A DNA stretch of 64,000 nt from Blastobasis lacticolella (GCA_905147135.1 LR990049.1:16757428-16821427); one strand, 5' to 3'. Positions 11,200-21,693 are shown, counted from the first letter of the stretch. Made by a program: numbers and translations. Notes: generated from the sequence alone by a model not told the origin.

Positions 11200-11655
11200 T
11201 TTATTATTATTATATTCTTCTGTGAGTGTGTATGTCACTGAACTTCTCTCAAACGACTGGACCGATTTTGATGAAATTTTTTGTGTGTGTTCAAGGGGAT
11301 CTGGGAATGGTTTAGATTCACACCTAAGGTGTAGGGTAGGTGTAGGGTAGGTGTAGGGTAGGTGTAGGGTAGGTGTAGGGTAGGTGTAGGGTAGGTGTAG
11401 GGTAGGTGTAGGGTAAGTGTAAGGTAGGTGTAGGGTAGGTGTAGGGTAGGTGTAGGGTAGGTGTAGGGTAGGTGTAGGGTAAGTGTAAGGTAGGTGTAGG
11501 GTAGGTGTAGGGTAGGTGTAGGGTAAGTGTAAGGTAGGTGTAGGGTAGATGTAGGGTAGGTGTAGGGTAGGTGTAGGGTAGGTGTACGGTAGGTGTAGGG
11601 CAGGTGTAGGGTTAGAACGCTACGCGAACGAAGTCGCGCCGGGTCCACTAGTTTA
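11200..11655 (+). repeat. interspersed repeat with expanded internal minisatellite
   Basis: A unit of the CTAGT-GGACCC-GGCGCGACTTCGT family in forward orientation, ending GAAGTCGCGCCGGGTCCACT at about 11650. Other copies lie at about 46000-46196 (same strand), and 51625-51810 and 58675-58920 (opposite strand). All carry short GTAGGGTA/ACCCTA-like repeats next to this end. Confidence 0.65.
11329..11612 (+). repeat. 11-bp minisatellite, about 26 units
   Basis: Tandem repeat of GGTGTAGGGTA with occasional variants (AGTGTAAGGTA, AGATGTAGGGT). The long ORF read from the other strand (repeated YTYPTPTLHLP) is an artefact of the repeat having a unit length that keeps frames open. Confidence 0.95.
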
Positions 11656-11667
11656 ATTATATTAGTC

Positions 11668-11900
11668 ATCTGGGCGTTATTGCCCCGGGTGTACTCTCGC
11701 GCACGAGGGCCCGTGGTCCTCCTTGATCATAATCCAGGATTTGGCTGATCAGTTAACTATAGTGGAGCGACTGCCCTCTGACCTCCATGACCCCTGCTAC
11801 CAGGGGAACCTAACCCGATTGGATCATTCAGTGGCCTGAATGTGCAAGTTTCATCACGATGTTTTCCCTCACCATAATAGGTTGGCATTTAACTAATGAT
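11668..11900 (-). repeat. tRNA-derived SINE, truncated
   Basis: Minus-strand copy of the main SINE of this window, lacking its tRNA head. Shared landmarks are GAGGGCCCGTGG, ATAATCCAGGATTTGGC, AGTGGAGCGACTGCC, CTACCAGGGGAACCT and ATCACGATGTTTTCCCTCAC. Confidence 0.8.
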
Positions 11901-11954
11901 TCTCCGCGAGTTTTTAAATATTTATTCTACATCCAAATACTTTTATTTTATGAT

Positions 11955-12320
11955 TGACTAGCTTTCCGCCCGCGTGGACTATTGTACGTATATCTTGGAC
12001 AATAAAAAATAGCCTATATCCATCCTCAGGTGCCAAACTATCTCTATACTGAATTTTGTCGAAATTGGTGCAGTCGTTTGGCCGTGAAAGTATGACCGAC
12101 AGAGTTACTGTCGCATTTATAATAATTACTGGCCATTCGCCCGCGGCTCCGCTGGCGTGGACTATTGCACCTGTATCCTACGAGTGGAGGAGAATAAAAA
12201 GTAGCCTATGTCCATCCTCAGGTGCCAAACTATCTCCATACAGAATTTAATTGAAATTGGTGCAGTCGTTTAGCCGTGAAAGTAGAACAGACCGAGTTCC
12301 TTCGCATTCCTTGCTTCAAC
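11955..12320 (+). repeat. tandem pair of interspersed repeat fragments
   Basis: Two adjacent copies of one unit (about 11960-12115 and 12125-12310) share CCGC..GCGTGGACTATTG, TAGCCTAT.TCCATCCTCAG, GTGCCAAACTATCTC and GAAATTGGTGCAGTCGTTT.GCCGTGAAAGTA. They are probably LINE 3' fragments. The ORF at 12056 is incidental. Confidence 0.7.
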
Positions 12321-12509
12321 CTCCGACTATATAATGTCGTCCCTAGTGTTGTATAGTGGAAATATAAATATTAAATTTATAATCCTTACTAGCCTTCCGC
12401 CTGCGGCGCCGGTCGCTCGAACTACACATTATATGGCGCAAGTAGGAGTATGGTGGAAAAAAGGAGCATATGTTTTATCCATATATAATATTAAGAGGAT
12501 TCCTCACAC

Positions 12510-12660
12510 GGTATAAAATAAAGTCGCTTTCCGCGTCTATCTGTCTGTACGTATTTCCGCTAACTTCTCCTAAGCCATGCAATGGATTTTGATGCTGTTT
12601 TCCTTATCATTTATTAGAATATCTCCCAGAAAGTTTTTATGTAGAATACATGCATATTGG
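12510..12660 (+). repeat. interspersed repeat, TATAAAATAAAGTCG family (copy 1)
   Basis: Starts GTATAAAATAAAGTCGCTTT, then CGTCTATCTGTCTGTACGTA, ATTTCCGCTAACTTCT, AATGGATTTTGATGC. Related copies are at about 17120-17330 and 51060-51235. Confidence 0.65.
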
Positions 12661-12686
12661 AGGTTGATATTTCAACCTAGTTATTA

Positions 12687-13022
12687 AGCGCGTCGGTGGT
12701 CGGGCGGTTGAGTATCCCAACTCGTAAGCGACAGGTACCGGGTTCGAATCCCGCTGCGGCCATGTACCAATGACTCTTTTCTGAGTTATGTACATTATAT
12801 GAATTCTAACCGATGCTCTTACGGTGAGGGAAAACATCGTGATGAAACTGACTGAATGGGTAACCATGGCCCAATCTTGTGTGTGTATTGGTAACCAGGT
12901 AGCAGGGTTACGGAGGTCAGATGGTAGTCGCTCCACTGTAATTACCTGAGCGCCAAATCCTGAATCACGGTCAAGGCGGACCCCGGGCCCTCGTTCTCGA
13001 GAGCACAACCGGGACATTAACG
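12687..13022 (+). repeat. tRNA-derived SINE, near full length
   Basis: The head carries pol III boxes (GTGGTCGGGCGGTTGAGTA, then GGTTCGAATCC at about 12740). The body carries CCATGTACCAATGACTC, GAGTTATGTACATTA, GAGGGAAAACATCGTGATGA and GGTCAGATGGTAGTCGCTCC, ending GAGAGCACAACCGGGACATT. This is the most complete copy of the family in the window. The opposite-strand ORF over it is not a gene. Confidence 0.85.
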
Positions 13023-13029
13023 ATAAGAT

Positions 13030-13500
13030 GACTTTTTTTTATATCAACCTAGGTATTATGTTATAATGTAGGTACTTTTGGTCCTTTATTGTAAACATTG
13101 CTTTGTAAAACTACCTAGTTAATGTATGAATCAATCTACATTAAATAATTAATACAATGTATTTAAATAAAAAAAATTGTCGAGATGCTGAAACTTTAAC
13201 TAGGATGTAGTTGCTGATTCGATTTGAATAGGTGCCTACTTAGTTAAAATCATACGTTTCATTATAATTTGTATATGGTTCTTTCTTCAACTGGACTAAA
13301 ATAAAGACATGGATTGTTTCGTCATTTAGTATTTATTTATTTATTTCACAGTTTAACAGTAATCTTTAATTCTATTTAAATTAAATACATAATTAAGTAT
13401 TTATTATGTATTTCATTTGTCTTATAAATGGATCATCTTGCTTTTTTTTTCAGACATAAATAATTTAATTAAGAAGACCGCTACAAGACTGTCTCCAGAC
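13030..13500. other. unassigned noncoding
   Basis: AT-rich sequence with a TATTTATTTATTTATTT tract near 13330. No gene supported. Confidence 0.4.
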
Positions 13501-13510
13501 CTCCTGTGTG

Positions 13511-13687
13511 ACGTCTGATGAAGGGATGCTTCATTTTATAATTGATAAAGAGGCATTTGAAGGTGCCATTATGGATGTGGCTTTCAGTTGGCTACATCGC
13601 AGCATGGTAGCACGATCGATCGGCGAGCACCGACTACAGATCCCTTGTAGCATAAGGAAGGAAATTGTAAATTGCACACAGAAATAA
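13511..13687 (+). other. short open stretch, unrecognised
   Basis: An open frame of 58 codons ending in TAA follows a T-rich tract and CAG at 13451-13454. It encodes TSDEGMLHFIIDKEAFEG... and ...HRLQIPCSIRKEIV. The amino-acid mix looks protein-like, but no family was recognised. It may be a remnant exon or transposon fragment. Confidence 0.25.
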
Positions 13688-13699
13688 TATTCACGCAAG

Positions 13700-14460
13700 T
13701 AAGATATTGTTCATAATTGAACTAGCTTCTGCCCGCGACTTGGCCCGCGTGGATTTATGGCGTTGCTAGTTGGTGAAACCGACGGTCCCGATTGCTATCG
13801 ATTGATAGCAGTCGAGATAAGCCACACCAGAGGCCTCTTGGGCAGCACGATACTCCGACACCAGAGGTTTCACACGATGAAATAAATGAATGCCCCCATT
13901 TCTAAACCGATGTAAGCGCCTCAACGACTAACGTCATGGAGACAGGCACTGTACAGTACCATGGCCCGAGGACGCCCTGCCGGTCTTCACGGACGAGGAA
14001 GACGATGAGGAGCCACAAACGCAGCCTGTAAGTATGCTCTGGCTTCAGTTTGTTAACGCGTTTAGAAGGGTATTCTGGAATGGTTTCTCTACATATTTGA
14101 GTGCGAAAGTGGTGGTTTTTTTTCCTAATATTTTCGTTATATCGATTATCGAACACGATGTGTCCGACATATCCGTAATGTTTCTACACCCTGCAGCGAC
14201 AACTCAATAATTCGATTTTCGGACGTTATGATTAGGTTTAGATCAGACGCCTAGATACTGCCTATTCCTAAACCCCTACACCTATTCAAAATTTCACTGT
14301 AAAATGGGGATCAGGATCGCAATGAAGTAACATATCTTTACTTGTAATAAAACTGTAACAGGTATTTTATAGATGGCCCCGTAAATATTTTAAGATCATT
14401 GATGTTGTAGTTCAGAAATTACGCCTCATTAGAAGGTCCAAATAACTAGCGTCTGTATTA
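13700..14460. other. unassigned noncoding
   Basis: No reliable feature. A CTAGCTTCTGCCCGCGACTT block near 13724 resembles starts of LINE-derived repeats seen elsewhere in the window. Confidence 0.35.
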
Positions 14461-14471
14461 AAGGTAGTCAT

Positions 14472-14585
14472 ATTACAACAAAATGTCATTTGTCATGTCA
14501 GAACCGGAAATTTTAACTTGTGTATGGAAAAACAGATTTTTCTGTTAGATAGCTCTCTATTGACATTTTGTTGCAATGTTATTCA
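14472..14585. mobile_element. small MITE (about 110 bp)
   Basis: Inverted ends ATTACAACAAAATGTCA and TGACATTTTGTTGCAAT bound roughly 110 bp without coding capacity. Target duplication is unclear. Confidence 0.5.
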
Positions 14586-14706
14586 ATATTATTTATGGTT
14601 ATTTAAGTCAATCGCAGATCAAGCGTAACGCTTTGACCTTTGGACCGTCTTTATACCGTTGTTATAGACTGTTTTACAGTGCAAGTGTTACACTCTGTTT
14701 ATGGCA

Positions 14707-14893
14707 TACTAGCGACCCGCCCCGGCTTAGCACGGGTAGTAACCTGAACAAATAATACACCTAAACCTAACTCATGAATCACTGTCTAATGGTGGAAACT
14801 GCATGAATATCCGTTCCGTAGTTTTTGAGTTCACGTACACAAAACATACAGAGACATACAGACGCAGCGCGGGACTTTGTTTTATAATATGTA
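14707..14893 (+). repeat. interspersed repeat, TAGCGAC family (copy 2)
   Basis: Begins ACTAGCGACCCGCCCCGGCT and ends TTTGTTTTATAATATGTAGT. Shares internal blocks with 10986-11150. Confidence 0.65.
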
Positions 14894-14899
14894 GTGACA

Positions 14900-15360
14900 C
14901 TAGGAAAAAAAGCATTCAACTATTGGAGTATTTTGAGTTATACCACAATAAAACCAGCTAGAGACTATGTATTGAGGCAACGAGGCAAGAGGTTCAAAGG
15001 GGTAAAACTTTCATTGCTAAGATAAAACGCTTTACCTAAAACCTGGAACATCGCAATCAGTCTGTCTTTGTCTAACCTATATATTTTTACCGGATACGTT
15101 TCGGAGACTGCAAAGGAACTGCACAATCTAATACACCATCTTCGTCCCACCACCGAACCAGGCAGGCACTCAGCGAACACTGTTTTACAGTCGAAATTAC
15201 AAAGACAGGAGAGACTAGACTGGGAGTTTTCAAATGCAAAGTAAAAAACCCCTCTTTTGATAAGATTGCTTCACCGCAGGTCAGTGTTACTTAATACGAG
15301 ACATACAAAACATTTGTAATCCAAACGATAGAAGTCGCGGGCACAGCTAGTATGTAAATA
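14900..15360. other. unassigned; possible LINE fragment
   Basis: A minus-strand open stretch at 14965-15180 has no recognisable motif. The plus strand reads TRQERLDWEFSNAK-like in one frame near 15200, but nothing could be assigned. Confidence 0.25.
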
Positions 15361-15364
15361 TATA

Positions 15365-15662
15365 GCGTCGGTGGCCTAGTGGTTAAGGTTGGTTCGAATC
15401 CCAGTGCCGCCATGTACCTATGGGTCTTTTCTGAGTGATATACATTAGTTGAACGCTAACCGATGCTATTAAGATGAGACAAAACATCGTGATGAAACCT
15501 GCACGTTCAGGCGACTGATTGTGTAACCATGGTCCAAACGGGTCAAATTCTCCTGTTAACGGAGGAAGGTCACGGAGGTCAAATGGCAGTCGCTCAACTG
15601 TAATTACCTGATCTGCCTAATCATGGTCAAGGCCCCGGGCTCTCGTGTGCGAGTACACAATA
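15365..15662 (+). repeat. tRNA-derived SINE with shortened head
   Basis: Starts GCGTCGGTGGCCTAGTGGTT and jumps almost directly to GGTTCGAATCCCAG, so the anticodon-arm region is deleted. The body matches the 12687-13022 copy (CCATGTACCTATG, ATCGTGATGAAACC, CACGGAGGTCAAATGGCAGT). Confidence 0.85.
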
Positions 15663-15669
15663 ATTATTA

Positions 15670-16520
15670 CTTTATGTAAATATATGATGATATTTAGATG
15701 TTTCTAAGTTTTAAAAATCAAATGAACAATGAATTGTAATGAAAATCTCCCTTTTTAGGTGTCCTGTGCGGTAGGCAAACAGGCAGTATTTGTTGTTAGT
15801 TTAGCCTCTATAACCACATGAAACTACGGCGAAGGCAATTAATTATGAGAATAGCAAAATATTATAAATTAATTTTAACTGAAAATTACAGTTTACGCAA
15901 TTTTCATCATTGTCATCATTTGATAGCCCATAATGTATCCGCCTGCGAACGTAGGCTTCCTCTCCAATGAATGAATGAGTAACACTTTGCCTTTTATTAT
16001 TATATCATCATCACCAATGTGTTCCAACCAACTTGGCCTCTCCTAATAAATGTATTAAACAATTATATTAAAACGCACAGGTATAGGCATTTTTTTAAAT
16101 ATATATGCAGGGTTTTTGTGGGACGATTCTAATACAAATCTTATGTTAACAGTGAAAGTCGACTGTGGTGGCGTCCGAGAGGTGCAGGCTTGCGGAAGCG
16201 GCGGTGGTGGAGTTCTGCAACTACTGACTACTGTAAATTAGATAAAGCTATAATAGCTTTTCACCTGTCCCACCCACACTTGACACTAAGGCAATTCTCC
16301 CATTGCTTGACATACAATTTGGGTTCGTTTTCGTTTTAAATTGTAGATTAGATTCAATTATTGATAGTTTACCAGCCCTAATTAAAATACAAGCAATGGC
16401 TAAAATGGCGTTTAAAATTTACCTACAATTACCGCCTTAACGAACTTAATGATATCTCACGGTACGTACAGTTGTTGAAAAAGTCGAAAATCATTAGCAT
16501 TATTAGATATAATTATACCA
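15670..16520. other. unassigned noncoding
   Basis: No gene supported. A GC-richer patch around 16155-16220 (GCGGAAGCGGCGGTGGTGGA) is not open for any useful length. Confidence 0.35.
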
Positions 16521-16526
16521 AGTCTT

Positions 16527-16733
16527 TTGATTTACAAGTCTCCTGATGCACAACCTGCATTTAGTAGCCCCTCTGGCGAATCTTGCATCAACGGCACTCT
16601 TTCTAGCGGGTACGTCATAATGCAAAACTGGCGCGTCATGTCTGGCACGTCGTATAATGACGATACCGCGCAATCGAATTTAAATATAGGGAATCAAATC
16701 GCAAATATTGGCAACAAAATGTCACCCACATTT
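16527..16733 (+). other. possible orphan exon, unrecognised
   Basis: An open stretch begins near an AG after GATTTAC and stops at a good donor (TTTA/GTAAGT at about 16735). It encodes SPDAQPAFSSPSGES, GYVIMQNWRVMSG and ANIGNKMSPTF. It is polar and could be a disordered protein segment. No partner exon was identified, so this is a weak call. Confidence 0.25.
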
Positions 16734-16964
16734 AGTAAGTTATTCATTATTCAGTGTCCGTGGTGCACAGTATTTGTAACATACGTTAACTGTAAAATTT
16801 GTTTATTATCAATAATATAAAGTTTAATAATAGAACCAGTTAGAATGCTAACACTATTATTGTTGAAATGTCTAATCGCCAGTAGGATGAGAATGCCGCA
16901 TAGTAAAGCAAAGAGTATTATTGGCACTAATACTAAGGACAAGGATATTTATAATATTTACCAG

Positions 16965-17335
16965 ATACCCGTCCCGGCTATGCACAGGTTTACTTGACTT
17001 TTCTTTACTATATTAAGCATGTGTGTTATACATATGTATAAATCATCGTTAATAAATGTTCTAACCGATGGTGAAAACTACATCAAAATCAGTTGCGTAT
17101 TTACCCGGAAATGCATTCAGACAGGCAATAATATGAATTAAAATCGCTTTCTGCGTCTGTCTGTCATTCTGTAGGTATGTATTTCCGCTAACTCCTAAAT
17201 CACGCAACGGATTTTGATGCGGTTTCCACCATCAGATAAAGAATTTCTTTCGGAAGATTTATATGAAAATTCGTTTATATTATTGTAAAAAAACCGAGAT
17301 AACCAGTGTGAAGCCGATGCGGGTCGCTGGTATAG
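16965..17335 (+). repeat. two adjoining interspersed repeat fragments
   Basis: About 16965-17120 is a diverged TAGCGAC-family unit (GATGGTGAAAACTACATCAA). About 17120-17335 is a TATAAAATAAAGTCG-family unit (AAATCGCTTTCTGCGTCTGT, ATTTCCGCTAACTCCT, ACGGATTTTGATGCGGTTT). Confidence 0.55.
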
Positions 17336-17339
17336 TATA

Positions 17340-18260
17340 AAATGTAAGGAATATATTTGTAAAAATAACTAGTCAATCATTATTTACCTATAAAAGACTA
17401 TTAAAGTATAGGTACTTGTACCTATAATACTTTAATTTATGTGACAAAAGTTCATGGAACTGAACTTCTATTGTAACTTTTTTACTGTCATGCATGTACG
17501 TTGTAACAAACATTAAGTAGGTATATAAGAAAATATTTTTTTAGAGATAACTTGGCTCTGTAGGTTTCTCGTCGCTTCTTTCCCTATGGATAGATCCTTT
17601 TGTTGAAGCGGTGTTCGCCTACCTTTTCTTCCCACAGTGGGAGCGTCCGCTCTGCGTTGGCTTCGGGACGGTGTAATAAACGGTGCCGCCGGCCGTTCGC
17701 GCACAGTGTTGTGCGGGGTGGGCCTTTACCTGTATGCTAAGTGTTTCCGTTGTAGGCGTGGGAATAGTGGCGTTTCGGCATCAGAAATAACGAAAATACA
17801 ACCTTGTGTTTCCTTCCTTCTGATCCTTTATCACCTCAAACGTTACTTTAAGTACATATAAAAGATTCTAATTAAATAAATAATTTTCAATTTTGTACTT
17901 TTTTTCAAGAATGCATGAAACCCTTTTCCATCACGTCGGCAGGGCGACCACTGTTGGACACCTTTCCCTTCCCTTCCTTACCGACTTTATACCTCTTGCA
18001 TATATCGCATGTCCGTGACGGCGTCGAAGGCGATCTTTACGGTCCCCCGTCCATCGCTTCGACGCCTGCGGTAGGCCACGTAGGCCACCCTTTGGTAAAA
18101 CGTAGTGATTACTTGCTCAGTGCCCTTTGGTAGAAAAATTCCCTTACCTTCCTTACCTCCCTGTGTGCGCTAGTTCTATCTAAATTTTCTTGCTATATCT
18201 AATTTTCTTATGTACAACAATTGGTTTTATCTTTCTGTGTAAAGATAAACAACAAAAATA
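17340..18260. other. unassigned, repeat-like
   Basis: GC-richer patches at 17580-17770 and 17925-18130 are briefly open on both strands. They look like transposon-derived or low-complexity sequence (CCCTTCCCTTCCTTACC). No protein family recognised. Confidence 0.3.
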
Positions 18261-18469
18261 ATGATAATTCTATACATTTGCAATAATTATATGCATTATT
18301 ACAAGCTTACAAGTAACGCCATCTATCGAGACACGCTGAAAGTAACTTATTAAAAGCGTGCTACTGATCGAACCCCCGCGAGCAGAATAAAAGTATATAA
18401 ACACGTGAGCCAAGTACGCCGTCAAGGGTGGTACCTCCAACATCTGATAGTACGTCGCCATCTTGAACC

Positions 18470-18775
18470 CATGTGGAATGCCATCATAGCAATTCGAATA
18501 GGCTCTTCCCAGTAAAATGGATTGAAATGTATGATTTTGAACGGAATTGGAATTTGTTATACTCGAACTTCATGGGAGTGAATTTCAAGTTCCGTTCTAC
18601 TAACATAATTTTCCATCTTTACAGTTTGTTTTTATTTGATCTTGTTTTATAAATAAATTTAAAATTACAGAATACTTAGGGTACCTACACCCAAAATAAC
18701 AAAATACGAAAATGATCTGAAAATATTTTATTAAGTTTATGAAGACCGATGTATTGATTTTATATTTTTATTTCT
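18470..18775. other. unassigned noncoding
   Basis: AT-rich, nothing supported. Confidence 0.4.
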
Positions 18776-18779
18776 AGCT

Positions 18780-18900
18780 TTTTCCGTAACAGGTTCGGGG
18801 TACACTTGATCATGATCCAGGATTTTAGCACATCCGGTAATTACAGTAGAGCGGCTGACATTACCTCTGTGACCCTGTTTACAGCAGAACCTACCAGTTC
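18780..18900 (-). repeat. tRNA-derived SINE fragment
   Basis: Only the 3' body is present: TTGATCATGATCCAGGATTT, GTAATTACAGTAGAGCGGCT, CTCTGTGACCCTG. These match other copies in reverse orientation. Confidence 0.65.
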
Positions 18901-19390
18901 AGCGATATCACATTTTGACATCTACCACATTCCTAATAGGCGCGAATGTAGAGGGTCGACTAAAGTCTTGGCAAAAGTTTCGCGTTTTACTTGGCAACAC
19001 TGAACAATATTATGTACATTTTTCTCAACGAAATAAAATGTATTTACGTACCCACACCTGGCACGCACGTACAATAATACTGCAAACAAAAACAGATCTT
19101 ACCATGTAAGCATAAGACTTGTATTTAAATGAAAAAGAGCCGCAGTCCGATAGAGAGGTTTATCACACAGTCAATGTGTCCCTTTCCAATAAAATGATAA
19201 TCGTCAGACAGCTCTTTAAAAAAAAGTAGTTCAAAAACCACAATAGATAGTGTTAATTCGACACGATTTTCATGGTCTAATTCAGAGTCACGTCCTGGAC
19301 TTGCGCGAGCGTGCTACAAATATATTTACACGGGGGCAAAAGAGACAAGTAGTTACCTGTTCCTCAAGTATTTTAAAGTATGCGTTCTGG
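18900..19390. other. unassigned noncoding
   Basis: No gene. AAAGAGC and GCTCTTTA at 19134 and 19210 form a short inverted pair that may mark a decayed element. Confidence 0.3.
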
Positions 19391-19523
19391 GGGCTTACCA
19401 TGAGCTCTTATAGCAGGATCTAAAGAGAACTGCCCTGCTTAGAACGAGACAGAAACGCTATACTTGTCACATAAGCTTGTCTTGTTCTGTTTAGGTCCTG
19501 CTATAAGAGTTCATGGTATGCCC
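19391..19523. mobile_element. 133-bp MITE
   Basis: Ends GGGCTTACCATGAGCTCTTA and its near-perfect complement form about 28-bp terminal inverted repeats (continuing TAGCAGGA). The interior of about 75 bp is noncoding. Confidence 0.75.
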
Positions 19524-19594
19524 TGTGTTTACGACGTTTTCAATAGAGAAGCTCGTGTTGTGTTTGAGTTTTTGGATATAGGATCCACAGGAAC

Positions 19595-19800
19595 AGCGAT
19601 CCGTTGTCTGGGGACTCTACCTCATACTCATCATCATCATAGCGCTTATCCCGGACTCAGCCAGGGTCCGCTTTCCTACTCAATCTTTTTCACTTCGCCC
19701 GGTCTTTGGCATCCCCTTGTTGTAAGCCGTTGGCTCTCGCATTCGACTCAGCGATGTCAATCCATGCTTCTTCCCTGATCCCGGCTCTATGATTCCTCTC
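19595..19800. repeat. repeat fragment adjoining (CAT)n
   Basis: A short CATCATCATCAT tract followed by AGCGCTTATCCCGGACTCAG, TCCGCTTTCCTACTC and CATCCCCTTGTTGTAAG. It looks like the tail of a retroelement read from its minus strand. The ORF over it is incidental. Confidence 0.4.
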
Positions 19801-20335
19801 CCTCATACTCACACAGGCTGAACTCTTTTTTCTAAATTGCAAATGTAGGTATTTATGTACATATTTTAATTCTTTTTTGTGTGAAGTATTTCCTTTTTAT
19901 TCTTTTTGTGTAGGTAGGTAGAACACAGTCAGGCAAGAAAGTCGTGAAAAGGAATGAATTTCTGATAAACTGAGTACATTTGCAGTCAAGTGAGATTGGT
20001 GGCAGATGAATGAAAAAAATTGTCGTAGACAATAGCTATAAGATAACTATATAATGGTATATAGGTATAAGTTTTTATTTTATCATGTATAATGGCACGT
20101 TTACAGAATTGCTTGACAGAATTCGGTTGCAAGGCGTGTTTTCTATTTCTGTCATCGAGTTTTAACACTAAAATTCGTCTAAATGCTAAGTACGTACATG
20201 TTAATGAATATAAACATGCCAGCGCGTGCGCACCCATACCATCCACATACCCACCTACTAAATGTATCGTGCTAAAATGACTTCATGTTCTCAATTGTGT
20301 GATCCATTGTATTTGTAATTTTGTAGGATTACATA
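19801..20335. other. unassigned noncoding
   Basis: No supported feature. Overlapping short ORFs on both strands lack motifs. Confidence 0.35.
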
Positions 20336-20425
20336 CATACATAAAGCTCACGCCTGTGTCCCATAGGTGAAGCAGAGACTATGGACCACCACTTCGAACC
20401 CCAGCTTTTTTAAGAACATTACTGA
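20336..20425 (+). repeat. short interspersed repeat fragment
   Basis: ACATAAAGCTCACGCCTGTG, TCCCATAGGTGAAGCAGAGA and CTATGGACCACCACTTCGAA form a block known to me from many lepidopteran sequences. The assignment is from memory of the motif, not from a second copy here. Confidence 0.45.
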
Positions 20426-20680
20426 TCTGATTTTGTAGGATTTCTTCAATAAAATGATTTCTAGAAATAAAAATTGCTTGTTTTATTTGAATTTACAAAC
20501 AGAATGTTTGGTTAGAAAAAACTAGAAAATCGGAAACCAAATCTCCTTGGAAACCGAGACTCCTTGGTAGCTAAGCTGAATAGAACCTACTTGCAGAAAA
20601 CTCTTTTTACCTTCCTGTCAAATTTATTGCACTCATGCACGACTGAGGGAAAGAGATAGAGCTACATCCCTTAAATACAC

Positions 20681-20718
20681 AAGGCTTGAGTGTGTGCGTG
20701 CGCACACACTCAAGCCTT
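20681..20718. repeat. 38-bp palindrome
   Basis: Arms AAGGCTTGAGTGTGTGCG and its exact complement are separated by 2 bp. It may form a cruciform in DNA or a hairpin in RNA. Confidence 0.9.
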
Positions 20719-21154
20719 ATTGTGCACAGTATTTTGTATGAAGACGGTCGTCTGTTTATTAGTTCATAGTTTGTGAGTAACCCTATTGTCAGCCATTGGC
20801 TTGATCTGCACCGGTGCGAGTACAGTAACATAGTTTAAATAGTTATTAGTCATTATACCTACTATAATGACATAACTATGTAGATGACTTGTAAATGTGT
20901 ACGAATATGTACCTACTTACTTCAGTACACAACATTGTTTAATGTTAAGTGATAATGTAATTTTGTATTTTATTTTTTTGTTATATTGATATGGATGTAA
21001 TTATCTGAAATAAATGCTATTATTATTATTGTTATAGCCTCCATCAGCCTTCACCATCAGATCAGCTCGATGGTATCATAACCATAGTAAAAAAAGAAAA
21101 GTAGGTATAGAAAAATAACAAAAGTTGGATTATGGTACTTATATTAGATGTCTT

Positions 21155-21270
21155 CTTAGTGGCGGGCAACGCATTGATAGCGCGCCTCGGTGTTGCTGAT
21201 CTCCATAGGCGGCGGTGACCATTTTCCATCAGGCGACCTGCATGCTTGTTTAGCTGCCGTATTTATAAAA
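21155..21270 (-). repeat. LINE-derived fragment
   Basis: GCGGGCAACGCATTGATAGC, GGTGTTGCTGATCTCCATAG and TTCCATCAGGCGACCTGCAT read in reverse as the block seen at 43760-43860 (GGCCACCTGATGGAAAGTGA, TCAGCAACACC, GCGTTGCCCGC). They are two copies of the same repeat in opposite orientation. Confidence 0.7.
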
Positions 21271-21332
21271 AATAATAACTCCGAACAAAGGTAAGGTAAG
21301 CGTCTATGAAACTAGAAATAAATTAAGCTTAC

Positions 21333-21472
21333 CTCGAAGTCCTCAACAAGTGGGTGAATATAAACATGTACAAGTCGACCAGTTGCAATCTCAAATGGTT
21401 GGGTTCTCCCAGAAAGAAGAGTGCTTCCCAAATCAATCAAGAATGTAGTCCATAGTACTTTGTTTGAGCTCA
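21333..21472 (-). other. coding-like fragment, unrecognised
   Basis: On the minus strand a frame reads VLWTTFLIDLGSTLLS, GRTQPFEIATGRLVHVYIHP, LVEDFE and then reaches a GTAAGC donor at 21332. It is too short to be called a gene, but the composition and clean donor are protein-like. It lies about 220 bp upstream of mRpS31 in the divergent direction. It could be an exon of a divergent gene or a transposon fragment. Confidence 0.35.
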
Positions 21473-21479
21473 GTCTTCA

Positions 21480-21693
21480 GAGATTCCCGCGCCTCTCTCA
21501 GCTCTACGTTTCATTTCGTTCGTCCGTGTGGTATTAACTATTATTTATTCGTCGCCAAAATATTAGAGTAACGGAACGTGTTTGACGTTGACATTTGACT
21601 GACAGCCAATTTTGACATTATATTTCTAACCTAAAAAGTTTCACAGTAAATATTGGTGGAAGTAAAATATAAATAAATACCACTAAAGCTAAA
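21480..21693 (+). promoter_or_regulatory. probable mRpS31 promoter and 5' UTR
   Basis: The sequence immediately upstream of the mRpS31 start codon has no TATA box at a fitting distance. It contains GACGTTGACATTTGACTGAC and TTTTGACATTATATT, short GTCAA-type repeats. Its limits are set only by the neighbouring features. Confidence 0.35.

Noticed and set aside
11235..11669. 144-residue minus-strand ORF rich in YPTPTLHLP repeats
   Set aside because: It is the translation of an 11-bp minisatellite, whose frame stays open on repeated passage; no start context or homologue-like content.
12637..13017. 126-residue minus-strand ORF
   Set aside because: It is the antisense translation of a tRNA-derived SINE; similar peptides appear wherever the SINE occurs (for example 23155-23337 and 57875-58108).
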